Program-made: the position numbers and the translations under genes | Source: DATMQA01 sp035566895 | GTDB lineage: Bacteria > Verrucomicrobiota > Verrucomicrobiia > Limisphaerales > UBA8199 | Assembly (NCBI GenBank): GCA_035566895.1 | Contig: DATMQA010000007.1 | Span: 61,164 to 125,163, forward strand | Direction: 5' to 3' | DNA length: 64,000 nucleotides | Notes under the pieces: model-generated | The model's database searches: none | Seen by the model: the letters and a program-made list of their open reading frames with translations, nothing else | What the model was told of the DNA's origin: nothing | Part shown: in pieces, positions 48,596-57,077 of the stretch | Position numbering within the stretch: the stretch's first letter is position 1 | How the letters are laid out: each line of letters begins with the position of its first letter

Positions 48596-49225
48596 TCAAA
48601 CCCTTCGGCACGCCCTGAACCCGCGGAACAAGCAGAACAGCACAAAGGCGTGGAAAGCAACTCCCAACCAGCTTTGCGTCAGGAGAAAGATTAAGCCGTC
48701 CAAAGCAAAGAGCACCATGCCAACGATGAAGGCCCATTTATGAGCTTTGTTGGCAAAAATGCCGAAGAGCACAAATACCCCTGCTGCCAGAAGGTCAAGC
48801 AGCAGCGCCACTATTTTTCCACCGCCATCAACAGTACTTCCGAACTCGTCAATTACCTGGGTAATCCCCAAGCCAACGATGAACCTAATGGGCATGCCGA
48901 TAAACGCCGTAATCGTGTTGACCAGCGACAACACTGCAACCACGTAAAACCAGGACGCGCCGGATTTCACATGCGCCGCCGCTCCGGGGGCCTTGCGCAC
49001 CACCGTTCCCTGGGCAGTGTTCGCCACCGGCACGGAAGCGTCTATGTCAAAGAGTGGTTGCAGTTCGGTAAAATCGGCCGCCGCTGCCCAGCCTTCCATA
49101 TCGTTGCGTCTGACGCCCGCCTGCGGTTGCAAACGCCCCTCGCGCACCCATCCGCTGAGTTGCTTTAGTGACGCCGGACCGTACTCCTTGCCATCGGCTC
49201 CCTGAACCATGTAGGTAAGTTCCAT
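48596..49225 (-). CDS. GYF_2 (DUF4339) domain membrane protein
   Basis: 209 residues from ATG 49225. The first 60 residues are a GYF_2 domain: YMVQGADGKEYGPASLKQLS, then GWVREGRLQPQAGVRRNDME and GWAAAADF. Four hydrophobic segments follow (SWFYVVAVLSLVNTITAFIG, IVALLLDLLAAGVFVLFGIF, WAFIVGMVLFALDGLIFLLT, WLGVAFHAFVLFCLFRGF). GYF_2 proteins are abundant in Verrucomicrobiota and Planctomycetes; the function is unknown, with the GYF_2 part in the cytoplasm probably binding proline-rich peptides. Confidence 0.87.
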   Translation of the reverse strand: MELTYMVQGADGKEYGPASLKQLSGWVREGRLQPQAGVRRNDMEGWAAAADFTELQPLFDIDASVPVANTAQGTVVRKAPGAAAHVKSGASWFYVVAVLSLVNTITAFIGMPIRFIVGLGITQVIDEFGSTVDGGGKIVALLLDLLAAGVFVLFGIFANKAHKWAFIVGMVLFALDGLIFLLTQSWLGVAFHAFVLFCLFRGFRACRRV

Positions 49226-49309
49226 AATGGCTCGGTTTATATCAAAATCCCTGATGCTTCCGCAATTCAAAAGCGAGTGGGCAATGGCTCCTTCGTTGAG
49301 CCTTTACGG

Positions 49310-49717
49310 CTACCCGACTCGGAACGAGATCCGGGCGATGAAATCCCGGCCGAAACTGTGCTGCAGTCGGTCGAGGATTTCCTTGCGGCGGTAGCGAACG
49401 ATCTCGCTAAGCCAAACGCTGCTATCCACCGTGACGAAGAGCGTGCCATTGCGCAGGCCGGTCGGTTGCGCGTGGCCAACGATGTTCGGGTCCAGCAGGT
49501 TGTTCCAGACCTTCACCACCTCCGCCTCGACGCGGCGGCGGTCCATCCGCAATTCCGAAAGCACCGCGGGCAGCACCGCGCTCACCTGCCGGGCGCGCGC
49601 GGCCTGGGCTTTTTCCAGCGGAGCTAAATCAACCCTGTGCCACTGGGCAAACACACGCTGCTTCGGAGTCATTTTTCCGGGGCCGCGCGGCGGGATGAAA
49701 CGATAGGGAGGAAGCAT
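49310..49717 (-). CDS. dciA: DciA-family protein (DUF721)
   Basis: 135 residues from ATG 49717. The domain contains LAPLEKAQAARARQVSAVLP, VVKVWNNLLDPNIVGHAQPT and GLRNGTLFVTVDSSVWLSEI, then RYRRKEILDRL, the DUF721 layout (W-x-x-x-x-x-x-x-x-x-x-A-x-P-x-x-x-x-x-G-x-L-x-V-x-v-x-s-x-x-W-x-x-E-L). DciA proteins load the replicative helicase DnaB in bacteria lacking DnaC. There is no dnaA or gyrase neighbour here to support an origin. Confidence 0.82.
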   Translation of the reverse strand: MLPPYRFIPPRGPGKMTPKQRVFAQWHRVDLAPLEKAQAARARQVSAVLPAVLSELRMDRRRVEAEVVKVWNNLLDPNIVGHAQPTGLRNGTLFVTVDSSVWLSEIVRYRRKEILDRLQHSFGRDFIARISFRVG

Positions 49718-49912
49718 GGGCGAGGAACGGCGTTGATCAGGCCCCGGCCAGGCGTGGAACCAAATCTGAATTCCGAACTTCCACATCTGCAGTGGCAGAA
49801 TGATTACGACAGAATGATCCTCGCCTCACCGTCGTGCCATTCAATGCTTCTTCCTCGATCATTCTGCTCAAAAGGCTCGTTGCGTTCTTTGCGTTCTTTT
49901 CCGGCCAACAAC

Positions 49913-50971
49913 TCACCCACCGATGCAACTCATTGTTCTGGCCGGCGGAACAAACTCTGGCTCGCCGATGTGGTGGCGGTCTTCTTTTTGCAGCACGACC
50001 CCCTTGAGCCAGGCATTGAGGTCTTCGTCCGAAGTCCCATTTCGAAGCCGTGTGCGCAGATCGTGCTCGTTCACGCTAAACAGGCATGTGCGGATTTTGC
50101 CATCGGCGGTGAGCCGGATGCGATTGCAATGCCCGCAGAAAGGTTCACTCACGGGCGCAATCATCCCAATCTCGCCACCCATGTCACCAAAGGCCCAGCG
50201 TTTCGCCGTGGAGGACGGATTGTCGGCAGGCAGCGGACGCAATTCAAACCGGGCTTGGAGCCGCGCGAGGATCTCCCGCGCCGTCACCACCAATTCCTTG
50301 AGCCAGGCCCGGGCGGAATCCAGCGGCATGAATTCAATAAAACGCATGCTCAGGGAGCGTTCGCGGGCAAACTCTGCCAGGGCTTCGATTTCATGATCAT
50401 TAAGGCCGCGGATAATCACCGCGTTCACCTTTACCGGATGAAAGCCGAGCTGTTGTGCCAGAGTGATGCTGTTGAGAACCTCCGCCAGCCCGTCGCGGCC
50501 GGTGATCTTTTTGAAATTCGCGCGGTCCAGCGAATCGAGGCTGAAACTGACGCGGCGCAAGCCAGCATGGCGCAGCGCCTGCGCCTTCTGCGGAAACAAA
50601 AAGCCATTGGTCGTCATCGCCAGGTCGGTAATGCCCGGGATGGCGGCCAGGCGCGCGACCAGTTGTTCGGCATCCTGACGCAGCAGCGGCTCGCCGCCCG
50701 TAAGCCGAATTTTCCGGATCCCCAGGGAAACCGCCATGCGCACGACCCGCTCGATTTCTTCGAAGCTAAGGATGTTGGTTTTGGGGACCCACTGCTGCGC
50801 GATCGGCGCCGGATTCGGCAGGTGTGCCCAATGGCCCCGGTAAAAATTTTGCGCTGCCTCCGTTTCCGGCAGGCAATAGAGACAACGAAAATTGCACCGG
50901 TCCGTAACGCTCACCCGCAAGTCCCGCAAAACGCGGCCATGCGAATCGATGAGCAGATCGGCTCGGGTCAT
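49913..50971 (-). CDS. moaA: GTP 3',8-cyclase, molybdenum cofactor biosynthesis
   Basis: 352 residues. The radical-SAM cluster RVSVTDRCNFRCLYCLPE has C-x3-C-x2-C. SIRKIRLTGGEPLLRQDAEQ-type glycine-rich motif is seen as RKIRLTGGEPLLRQD. The second [4Fe-4S] cluster is in CGHCNRIRLTADGKIRTCLF, C-x2-C-x13-C. The protein ends MSCIGG, the conserved Gly-Gly tail needed for activity. It converts GTP to 3',8-cyclo-GTP, the first step of molybdopterin synthesis. A ~45-residue insertion after the first cluster (FYRGHWAHLPNPAPIAQQWV) is longer than in E. coli MoaA. Its start overlaps the coiled-coil gene's stop by 4 bases. No moaC or moaE is nearby. Confidence 0.94.
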   Translation of the reverse strand: MTRADLLIDSHGRVLRDLRVSVTDRCNFRCLYCLPETEAAQNFYRGHWAHLPNPAPIAQQWVPKTNILSFEEIERVVRMAVSLGIRKIRLTGGEPLLRQDAEQLVARLAAIPGITDLAMTTNGFLFPQKAQALRHAGLRRVSFSLDSLDRANFKKITGRDGLAEVLNSITLAQQLGFHPVKVNAVIIRGLNDHEIEALAEFARERSLSMRFIEFMPLDSARAWLKELVVTAREILARLQARFELRPLPADNPSSTAKRWAFGDMGGEIGMIAPVSEPFCGHCNRIRLTADGKIRTCLFSVNEHDLRTRLRNGTSDEDLNAWLKGVVLQKEDRHHIGEPEFVPPARTMSCIGG

Positions 50972-51771
50972 TTGGCCGGCGGCGAGTTGGTCGCCTCGGC
51001 GCTGCCCGTCAGGGGCGGGATGACTTTAACCGAACCGTCGGCGCTGACTTCCACATTAAGGTCGTAGGCAGGCTTGGTCGTTTTGGCGGCCACCTGCTGG
51101 ACCGAAGCGCCTTGCATGAGTTGCTGCGCGCCTTTTTGCTCGGCACGCGCGAAGAGGCCCTGGCGAATCCACTCGAGGCGACGGGAGATGTTCAGTTCCT
51201 CTTTGAGTTTGGCTACTTGCGCGCGCAGGACGGTCAGGTCGTTGAACTGCCGTTCCAGTTCAGCCTTCTCCGCCTCGAGGCGCTTGAATTCTTTTTCCAA
51301 AAAGGCCTTATCGCCTTCTGACGCAGCCAACTTCTTCTCGGTGTCCGCAATCTGAGTAGTCAGGTTGGTGATCGCGCTGCTTAAGTCGTGAGCCTGCTGG
51401 TCGAGTTGCTGGTTGTCGGTCTCTAATTCGTTGATTTTGGCGTTCTGCTTGACAATCTCCTTCTTGCTGTCTTCGAGCGCTGTCTGGGTCACCGCGAGGT
51501 GATTAGAGGTATCCACCAGGTTGGAGGAAAGGCCGTTGCTGATCTCATTGAAAGCTTTCTTTTGGGTTTCCATGTCCTTTTCGAGGATGGCGGCCACTTG
51601 TTTTTGCTCATCGAGTTTGCCGCTCGTGCTCATCAGGTTGTTGGATAAGCCGAGAATGGTTTCGGTGTCTTTCGCCTTTTGGTCGCCGGCCTGCTTCTTG
51701 ATCATGATGGATGCAATCCCCAATCCCAGACAGACTACCACCAGCACAATTACTCCAATTCGGTTTTTCAT
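50968..51771 (-). CDS. Membrane-anchored coiled-coil protein
   Basis: 267 residues from ATG 51771. A single N-terminal membrane helix (IGVIVLVVVCLGLGIASIMI) leads to a long periplasmic coiled coil, residues 40-215, with heptad-rich Lys/Glu/Gln (for example KKEIVKQNAKINELETDNQQ, LDQQAHDLSSAITNLTTQIA). The C terminus contains QQLMQGASVQQVAAKTTKPA then a short beta segment DLNVEVSADGSVKVIPP. No family is recognised; it resembles periplasmic tethers. Overlaps moaA by 4 bases (ATGA), so the two are co-expressed. Confidence 0.75.
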   Translation of the reverse strand: MKNRIGVIVLVVVCLGLGIASIMIKKQAGDQKAKDTETILGLSNNLMSTSGKLDEQKQVAAILEKDMETQKKAFNEISNGLSSNLVDTSNHLAVTQTALEDSKKEIVKQNAKINELETDNQQLDQQAHDLSSAITNLTTQIADTEKKLAASEGDKAFLEKEFKRLEAEKAELERQFNDLTVLRAQVAKLKEELNISRRLEWIRQGLFARAEQKGAQQLMQGASVQQVAAKTTKPAYDLNVEVSADGSVKVIPPLTGSAEATNSPPAK

Positions 51772-51930
51772 AGTGGCTTTTAACATGCCGGGTGCGCCGC
51801 AATTTGGCAAGTGGGAAGAAGATAAAAAACAAAGCGGGAGGGATCATGTCGGGACAAATCACACATCCGATGCAGCCAAGGATCAGACCTCTACACGGCC
51901 CGGGACATAAGGTCTTTCGCAGGCCTCTAA

Positions 51931-51960
51931 ATGATTCTGTCCTGCCATGCTTCTGTCATT
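51931..51960. repeat. CAGAATCAT dispersed repeat, copy 2
   Basis: ATGATTCTGTCCTGCCATGC followed by TTCTGTCATT. The complement reads GACAGAAGCATGGCAGGACA then GAATCAT, matching 40395-40418 with one difference. A related CAGAATGAT direct repeat (period 14) occurs at 49796-49822. The repeat sits 120 bases upstream of the LON-domain gene in a stretch without other features. Confidence 0.65.
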
Positions 51961-52081
51961 TGGCTGTCCTTTCAGATTACCCCTTCCTTGACAATTACGT
52001 TAAAGCTTATGCCGTCACTCCCTCTCCCCGCTCCGTTCCCTGCCGTCTTGCTAAAAGCTCCGACGCACCTACATTGGAGGC

Positions 52082-52759
52082 ATGAAGATACCGCGCGAAG
52101 TGCCGGTCATGACCCTGCCCAATGCGACGCTGTTCCCACAGGCGTTGCTGCCGCTCTATATTTTCGAGCCGCGCTACCGGCAGATGTTGGCTGATGCCCT
52201 GCACTCCAACCGCATGTTCTCAGTCGCGATGCAGAAGCCGGGAACTGGACGCGAGACCCCCTCGCCCGTCGCTGGTTTGGGCTTGATTCGGGTTTCCGTA
52301 GGCCACCGGGACGGGACTTCCCATTTGATTTTGCAAGGCCTTGCCCGCGTGGAACTTGAGGAGGCCATCCGCTATAAGCCGTATCGCATCCAGCGGATCC
52401 GTCCTTTGCATACGCCGCCTTGTGATAACGTTAAGGTCGATGCTCTGGTAGCCAAAGTCAGAGAACTGCTGGAAGAACGCATTCAGTTGGGCTTGCCTTT
52501 TCCTTTTCCGGTGATGTCACCCGGCCAAAATGAGAGCAGCCAAACCCCACCTTCCTTTTCGCCAAAAGAGATTCTAAACTACCTGGATTCCATCACCGAT
52601 CCCGAGCAGGCGGCAGATTTGGTCTCCTGTGCGGTCTTGCCCGGCGCGGCGGAACGGCAGTCAATCCTCGAGACGGTGGATGTCGAGGCTCGCCTGCGCC
52701 GGCTGATCCACTTTTTGCTGGCGGAAATCCGAAATAAACGGAAACGTGAGCAGCCATGA
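52082..52759 (+). CDS. LON substrate-binding domain protein
   Basis: 225 residues, with GGAGG 4 bases before the start codon, a strong ribosome binding site. The N-terminal half is a Lon N-domain (PVMTLPNATLFPQALLPLYI, FEPRYRQMLADALHSNRMFS, VSVGHRDGTSHLILQGLARV), without the AAA+ and protease parts of Lon. The second half is helical. Stand-alone LON-domain proteins are thought to bind unfolded substrates. Its stop overlaps the DUF1844 gene (4 bases), so both are translated together. Confidence 0.88.
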   Translation: MKIPREVPVMTLPNATLFPQALLPLYIFEPRYRQMLADALHSNRMFSVAMQKPGTGRETPSPVAGLGLIRVSVGHRDGTSHLILQGLARVELEEAIRYKPYRIQRIRPLHTPPCDNVKVDALVAKVRELLEERIQLGLPFPFPVMSPGQNESSQTPPSFSPKEILNYLDSITDPEQAADLVSCAVLPGAAERQSILETVDVEARLRRLIHFLLAEIRNKRKREQP

Positions 52760-53184
52760 GTGAAGCGCACCTTCCAGAACCTGCTCCGGGCGACCTGAGC
52801 CGCGAGGAAATAATGTCGGCCCTCTTCGCGCAATTGGTCATGCAGCAAGCGAATATGGCGATGATGCTCCTGGGCAAAGTCCCTCACCCCGAGACCGGCC
52901 AGGTTATCAAGGATATCGACGCGGCCCGGTTATTCATCGATCAACTCGAGATGCTGGAGGTCAAAACCAAGGGCAATCTCAGCAACGAGGAAGCCGGGTT
53001 GCTCAAGCAGAGCCTCATGAGCTCGCGCCTGGCCTTCGTCCAGGCGATGGACTCACCCCAACCCCAAGGCAGCCCCAAACCGGCCGAACCCGCTTCACCC
53101 CCGCCATCCGCACCCGCCGCTGACCCAGCCCAGGCAGCCGCGGCCGAGGACGATCACCGCAAGAAGTTCAGCAAGAAGTACTGA
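52756..53184 (+). CDS. DUF1844 family protein
   Basis: 142 residues. LSREEIMSALFAQLVMQQAN, then MAMMLLGKVPHPETGQVIKD and IDAARLFIDQLEMLEVKTKG are the DUF1844 core (F-A-x-x-V-x-x-x-A-x-x-x-L-G...A-r-x-x-I-D-x-L-x-x-L-x-x-K-T-x-G-N-L). The tail is Pro/Ala-rich (residues 100-130). Function unknown; the family is conserved in Planctomycetes, Verrucomicrobia and Deltaproteobacteria and often lies next to housekeeping genes. It is convergent with the PpiC gene with a 1-base gap. Confidence 0.87.
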   Translation: MSEAHLPEPAPGDLSREEIMSALFAQLVMQQANMAMMLLGKVPHPETGQVIKDIDAARLFIDQLEMLEVKTKGNLSNEEAGLLKQSLMSSRLAFVQAMDSPQPQGSPKPAEPASPPPSAPAADPAQAAAAEDDHRKKFSKKY

Positions 53185-53185
53185 A

Positions 53186-54388
53186 CTATTTTCCCTCCGG
53201 CTTGATTGCTGGATGGCCTGCGGGCAGCGCCGGAACATCCGGCATCTCTTTCGGTTTCAACTGTTCGTCGAGGATCTCCAAGCCGACCTCTTTCTTCAGC
53301 TTTGCGACATAAGCCGGAAGCTGCTTCTGAAGCTCCTGGGTGCGAAGATTCTCCTGGAGAATGGCGGAGAGTTTGCGGAAAGAGCCCGCGTTCTCCTGGG
53401 CCGCCTTGCTAAGGCTGTTCTTGATGAGCACGCCGGCGGGTGTGAACGTCACCTCGTCGTCCAGCGCGGCTTTCCTGGCGGGTATCTTTTCGCTCAGCTT
53501 GATGATGTGGTAACCGAACTGGGTCGTCACGATATCGCTGACTTCATTTGTCTTAAGCGCGAATGCCGTCGTCTCGAACTCATGCACCATTTGGTTGCGC
53601 CCGAAGAGGTATTCGCCGCCTTTATCTTTGGAGCCGGGGTCTTCGGAATATTCTTTGGCCAGCTTGGCGAAATCCTCGCCGCCGCGGGCCCGCTTCAGCA
53701 GGTCGTCGGCTAGCTTGCGTTTGGCCGCTTTCTTGTCCTCAGCCAGCTCTTTGTTGGTGTCCAGGTCGCGGGTGCTTAAGAGGATATGGCTTGCCCGCAC
53801 CAATTCCGGTTGCTCGAACTTCGAGGGGTTCTCCTCGTAAAACTTTTTGATCTCCTCATCGGTTACATTGACCTTGAGCTCGCGCTCCAGCGTCGCTTCG
53901 GCCGTGCATTCCTGGTTCATTTTGACGATAAATTCCTGCTGGCTAGTGCCAACGGCGCTTAATTGCCGGTTCAGGGCTTCCTCACTGCCTGCTCGAGTTT
54001 TGATTTCATCCAGGCGTTTGGTGCTGACTTCTTTGCCTTTGGCTTTGTCGGCCTCGTTGGCCTTGGTTAGCAGCAACTGGATGCGGATCAGGTTCTCCAG
54101 CACTTGCTGCTCGAGCATCCCCATGTGCTCGGGCGGAATGTTCTGGCCCCGCGCCGCCGCGGTCGATTTGATGCTGATGAGTGTGTCATCCAATTGGCTC
54201 CTCTTGATTTCCACCCCTTTGCCTTTGGCGATAACGCTGTCGCCAAACAGGTCCGTCGGCTTGATGCTGGGCTTGGCTGCCGCTGCCCCATTGGTTGGGG
54301 CCGGGGTATCCGCCGTCGCGCTTCGGGCGGCGAGGGTTCCCGCCGCAAGCAGCAGGACAACTAATTTCGTCATTTTTTTCATAAACAT
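53186..54388 (-). CDS. PpiC/SurA-type peptidyl-prolyl isomerase, periplasmic
   Basis: 400 residues from ATG 54388, with signal peptide (MTKLVVLLLAAGTLAARSAT). Residues ~40-180 form a SurA-like chaperone domain (LEQQVLENLIRIQLLLTKAN; KFYEENPSKFEQPELVRASH). A parvulin domain follows: HILLSTRDLDTN, AKEYSEDPGSKDKGGEYLFG, FETTAFALKTNEVSDIVTTQ, FGYHIIKLSEK. The C-terminal helices (RKLSAILQENLRTQELQKQL) close the protein. Role: folding of secreted and outer-membrane proteins. Transcribed behind serA with a 22-base gap. Confidence 0.88.
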   Translation of the reverse strand: MFMKKMTKLVVLLLAAGTLAARSATADTPAPTNGAAAAKPSIKPTDLFGDSVIAKGKGVEIKRSQLDDTLISIKSTAAARGQNIPPEHMGMLEQQVLENLIRIQLLLTKANEADKAKGKEVSTKRLDEIKTRAGSEEALNRQLSAVGTSQQEFIVKMNQECTAEATLERELKVNVTDEEIKKFYEENPSKFEQPELVRASHILLSTRDLDTNKELAEDKKAAKRKLADDLLKRARGGEDFAKLAKEYSEDPGSKDKGGEYLFGRNQMVHEFETTAFALKTNEVSDIVTTQFGYHIIKLSEKIPARKAALDDEVTFTPAGVLIKNSLSKAAQENAGSFRKLSAILQENLRTQELQKQLPAYVAKLKKEVGLEILDEQLKPKEMPDVPALPAGHPAIKPEGK

Positions 54389-54410
54389 GCCTGTCAATAG
54401 TAACAGAGGC

Positions 54411-56009
54411 TCAGAGTTTGACCACATTAACATTGCGGATAGCAGGATCTTTTTGCAGCTCCTCCAGCACCTCCGGGGGCGGCACGCTGTCCAGGTTCAG
54501 CACGGTCAACGCATGCCCGCCAGCCTCATCCCGGCTCAAATTCATATTAGCGATATTGACCTTGTGTCGGCCCAGCAGAGTCCCCAGGTAACCCACGATG
54601 CCGGGACGGTCTTTGTTTTCGAGGAGCAGCACCACCCCGGAGGGAACAATCTCGGTCGGCCGGCTGAACAACCGCACAATCCGCGGGTTGTCCGGCGAAC
54701 CGAAAAAAGTGCCGCCGGCGGAAATCACTTTCTCCCCATCGGCGAAGACCTGCACGTGAAGCCACTCGTTGAACGTTACCGGCTCATTCGAACGCTTCTC
54801 CTCGACCGTCAAGCCCAGCGTCGAGGCAATGCTGCGCACATTGACGTTATTAAGGTCCTTGACCGACGCGCGCGACAAAAAGCCCAGCAGGATCGCTCGC
54901 GTGACCGGGTCCGTGTTGGGTAATTCCTGGGCCTTGCCGCCATACGTGATGTGCAGCCGGTCCGCCTGCGATGGCGCCAGTTGGGCCAGCAGTTTGCCCA
55001 GCTTCTCACCCAGCGTGAGATAGGGTTTCACCTCCTCGTAGGTCTTGGCATCGAGATAGGGCAGGTTGACGGCGTTGCGCACCTCGCCGGTGAGCAGGTA
55101 ACCAGCGATGACTTCCGCCACCTCGATACCGCACTTCTCCTGCGCTTCCTGCGTGCTGGCTCCAAGGTGCGGCGTCAGCGTGATCGCCGGATGTTTCCGG
55201 AAGGGATGCTCGGCCGGCAGCGGCTCAGAGGCAAATACGTCCAAAGCGGCGGCGGCGACTTTGCCGGAGTCCAGCGCGGCCAGCAGGTCGTTCTCGACGA
55301 TGATCTCCCCCCGCGCGCAATTCACCAGACACACTTTGGGCTTCATTTTGGCAAACGCCGCCGCGTTGAGCATCCCGCGCGTCTGCTCCGTGACGGGCAT
55401 GTGCACGGTGATAAAATCCGCGACCCGATAGACCTCATCCAGGTCGCCGGCCAATTCAATCCCCAGTGCTCGTGCGCGGGCTTCCGTTAAAAAGGGATCA
55501 TAAGCCACGACCCTCATTCCGAACGCGACCGCCCGTTTCGCCACCTCGCTGCCGATGCGGCCCAACCCCAATACGCCCAAAGTTTTCCCAAAAAGTTCGG
55601 CCCCTTGAAATTGTTTCCGGTCCCATTTGCCGGCCGTCATCGACGCATAGGCCTGCGGCACCTTGCGCGCGAGGCTCAAAATCATTGCGAACGACAACTC
55701 GGCCGTCGAAACGGTATTACCTCCGGGTGTGTTCATCACCACTACGCCGCGCTCGGTGGCTGCAGGAACATCGACATTATCTACGCCCACGCCCGCTCGC
55801 CCCACCACGCGCAGAAGCGGGGCCGCCTCGATGAGCTTCCGCGTCACCTTGGTCTCGGACCGCACCACCAGCGCCACGGCGTCCTTTACCACGGGCACCA
55901 ATTCCGCCTCGGTCAACCGCTTGGGCAGAACCAGCACGTCGAATTCGGGCCGCTGCTGCAAAAAAGCAATGCCTTTTGGCGAGACAGGGTCACACACCAC
56001 GATCTTCAT
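54411..56009 (-). CDS. serA: D-3-phosphoglycerate dehydrogenase
   Basis: 532 residues from ATG 56009. The NAD-binding domain has GKTLGVLGLGRIGSEVAKRA; catalytic residues are in CARGEIIVENDL (Arg) and AEHPFRKHPAITLTPHLGAS (Glu/His region). After residue 330 there is the intervening domain typical of long SerA (YEEVKPYLTLGEKLGKLLAQ) and the ACT domain (GIVGYLGTLLGRHKVNIANM, then NLSRDEAGGHALTVL), which binds serine for feedback inhibition. The length is that of the type-1 enzyme of Mycobacterium and Bacillus. It oxidises 3-phosphoglycerate in the first step of serine synthesis. Confidence 0.95.
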   Translation of the reverse strand: MKIVVCDPVSPKGIAFLQQRPEFDVLVLPKRLTEAELVPVVKDAVALVVRSETKVTRKLIEAAPLLRVVGRAGVGVDNVDVPAATERGVVVMNTPGGNTVSTAELSFAMILSLARKVPQAYASMTAGKWDRKQFQGAELFGKTLGVLGLGRIGSEVAKRAVAFGMRVVAYDPFLTEARARALGIELAGDLDEVYRVADFITVHMPVTEQTRGMLNAAAFAKMKPKVCLVNCARGEIIVENDLLAALDSGKVAAAALDVFASEPLPAEHPFRKHPAITLTPHLGASTQEAQEKCGIEVAEVIAGYLLTGEVRNAVNLPYLDAKTYEEVKPYLTLGEKLGKLLAQLAPSQADRLHITYGGKAQELPNTDPVTRAILLGFLSRASVKDLNNVNVRSIASTLGLTVEEKRSNEPVTFNEWLHVQVFADGEKVISAGGTFFGSPDNPRIVRLFSRPTEIVPSGVVLLLENKDRPGIVGYLGTLLGRHKVNIANMNLSRDEAGGHALTVLNLDSVPPPEVLEELQKDPAIRNVNVVKL

Positions 56010-56050
56010 AAAAAGAGGCCGGAGTCTAGGGAAAGGGTGGGCATGGGTCA

Positions 56051-56107
56051 AATCAGTAATCGGTGAGCAGGGGGAGTAATCAGTAATCAGCAGGCAATAA
56101 TCACTGG
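56051..56107 (+). repeat. Heptamer-type AATCAGT repeat
   Basis: AATCAGTAATCGGTGAGCAG at 56051 and AGTAATCAGTAATCAGCAGG at 56076: GTAATCA units with a 7-base period and related variants (GTGAGCA, GCAATAATCA). It lies upstream of serA. The remaining space to the sirtuin gene is unremarkable. Confidence 0.75.
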
Positions 56108-56186
56108 ACTTCCTACCTCACGACTTCGTATTTGCCGTTGATGCAAATTCCCCAGGAGCGAAAGTGAGTGGCAATGGGAGCGCTAA

Positions 56187-56942
56187 TTAACCTAGCGCCT
56201 CTTCCACCGCCGGCGGAAAAACTTCCCCAACGTCGCCTTCGATTCTCAGGGTGACTTCGCTCAAATCATCGTGTTCCGTCGGACCGCGATTGATGATGAC
56301 ATAAGGAGCACCCCGGTTGGCCGCGATCAGGGGAATATTCGCCGCGGGATAAACCGAAAGGGTCGAGCCTAGCGCCACGACCAAATCCGCCTGGCCGGCA
56401 GCTTCCTGCGCCTGCTCCAAATCCGCGTTGCGCAGGTTCTGGCCGAAACTGATGGTTGCCAGTTTGAGAAATCCGCCGCATTCGCACACCGGCGGGCGGC
56501 GGGTTTTGCGGAAATGCTCAAAATGCGGCTCCGGATCCGAGAGCTGGCCGCAGGCCTGACATTCGACCAGGGAATTGGTGCCGTGCAATTCAACCAAACG
56601 CTCCGCCGGAGTGCCGGCGCGCGCGTGGAGGCCGTCGATATTTTGGGTCACCACGGCCAGCACTTTGCCGGCCTGTTCCAGGCGCACAATCGACTCGTGG
56701 GTCGTGTTTGGGCGCGCGGCCCGGAAGACCGGCCAACCTTCCAGCTTGTAATCCCAGTGCTCGACCCGTGCCGCCTCCGACCTCATGAAATCGTGATAAT
56801 AAACAGGCTGGCGCCGTTTCCAGACTCCGTCCGGCCCGCGAAAATCCGAGATGCCGCTGCCGGTGGAAATTCCCGCGCCGGTGAAGAGGAGCATTTTTTG
56901 TCCGGCGTTGAGCAACTCGACCAATTTCTCTTGTTCGCGCAT
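56187..56942 (-). CDS. NAD-dependent protein deacylase (Sir2 family)
   Basis: 251 residues from ATG 56942; the frame is open back to 57059 without homology. Motifs: LLFTGAGISTGSGISDFRGP (NAD-binding GAGxSxxSGIxDFR), TQNIDGLHARAG (T-Q-N-I-D), VELHGTNS with catalytic His, zinc Cys as CQACGQLSD and CECGGFLK (C-x2-C, C-x-C), and GSTLSVYPAANIP. It removes acetyl or longer acyl groups from lysines with NAD consumption. The pattern is the bacterial CobB-like group. Confidence 0.92.
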   Translation of the reverse strand: MREQEKLVELLNAGQKMLLFTGAGISTGSGISDFRGPDGVWKRRQPVYYHDFMRSEAARVEHWDYKLEGWPVFRAARPNTTHESIVRLEQAGKVLAVVTQNIDGLHARAGTPAERLVELHGTNSLVECQACGQLSDPEPHFEHFRKTRRPPVCECGGFLKLATISFGQNLRNADLEQAQEAAGQADLVVALGSTLSVYPAANIPLIAANRGAPYVIINRGPTEHDDLSEVTLRIEGDVGEVFPPAVEEALG

Positions 56943-57077
56943 AGCTGATTTTCGGTCCAAATCAGGCGGTAACCAACAAAAATCCCGCCTCGCTCTGAGT
57001 GCGAGACGGGAACCCACAACCAACGTAATCAGACGCGATGGAGCGACCGGAGGTTTCAAGGATTTCCAGCGCCCCTT

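Noticed and set aside
49637..51067. 476-codon plus-strand frame over moaA and the DciA start
   Set aside because: MoaA cluster motifs on the minus strand are unequivocal; the plus translation is basic and low-complexity.
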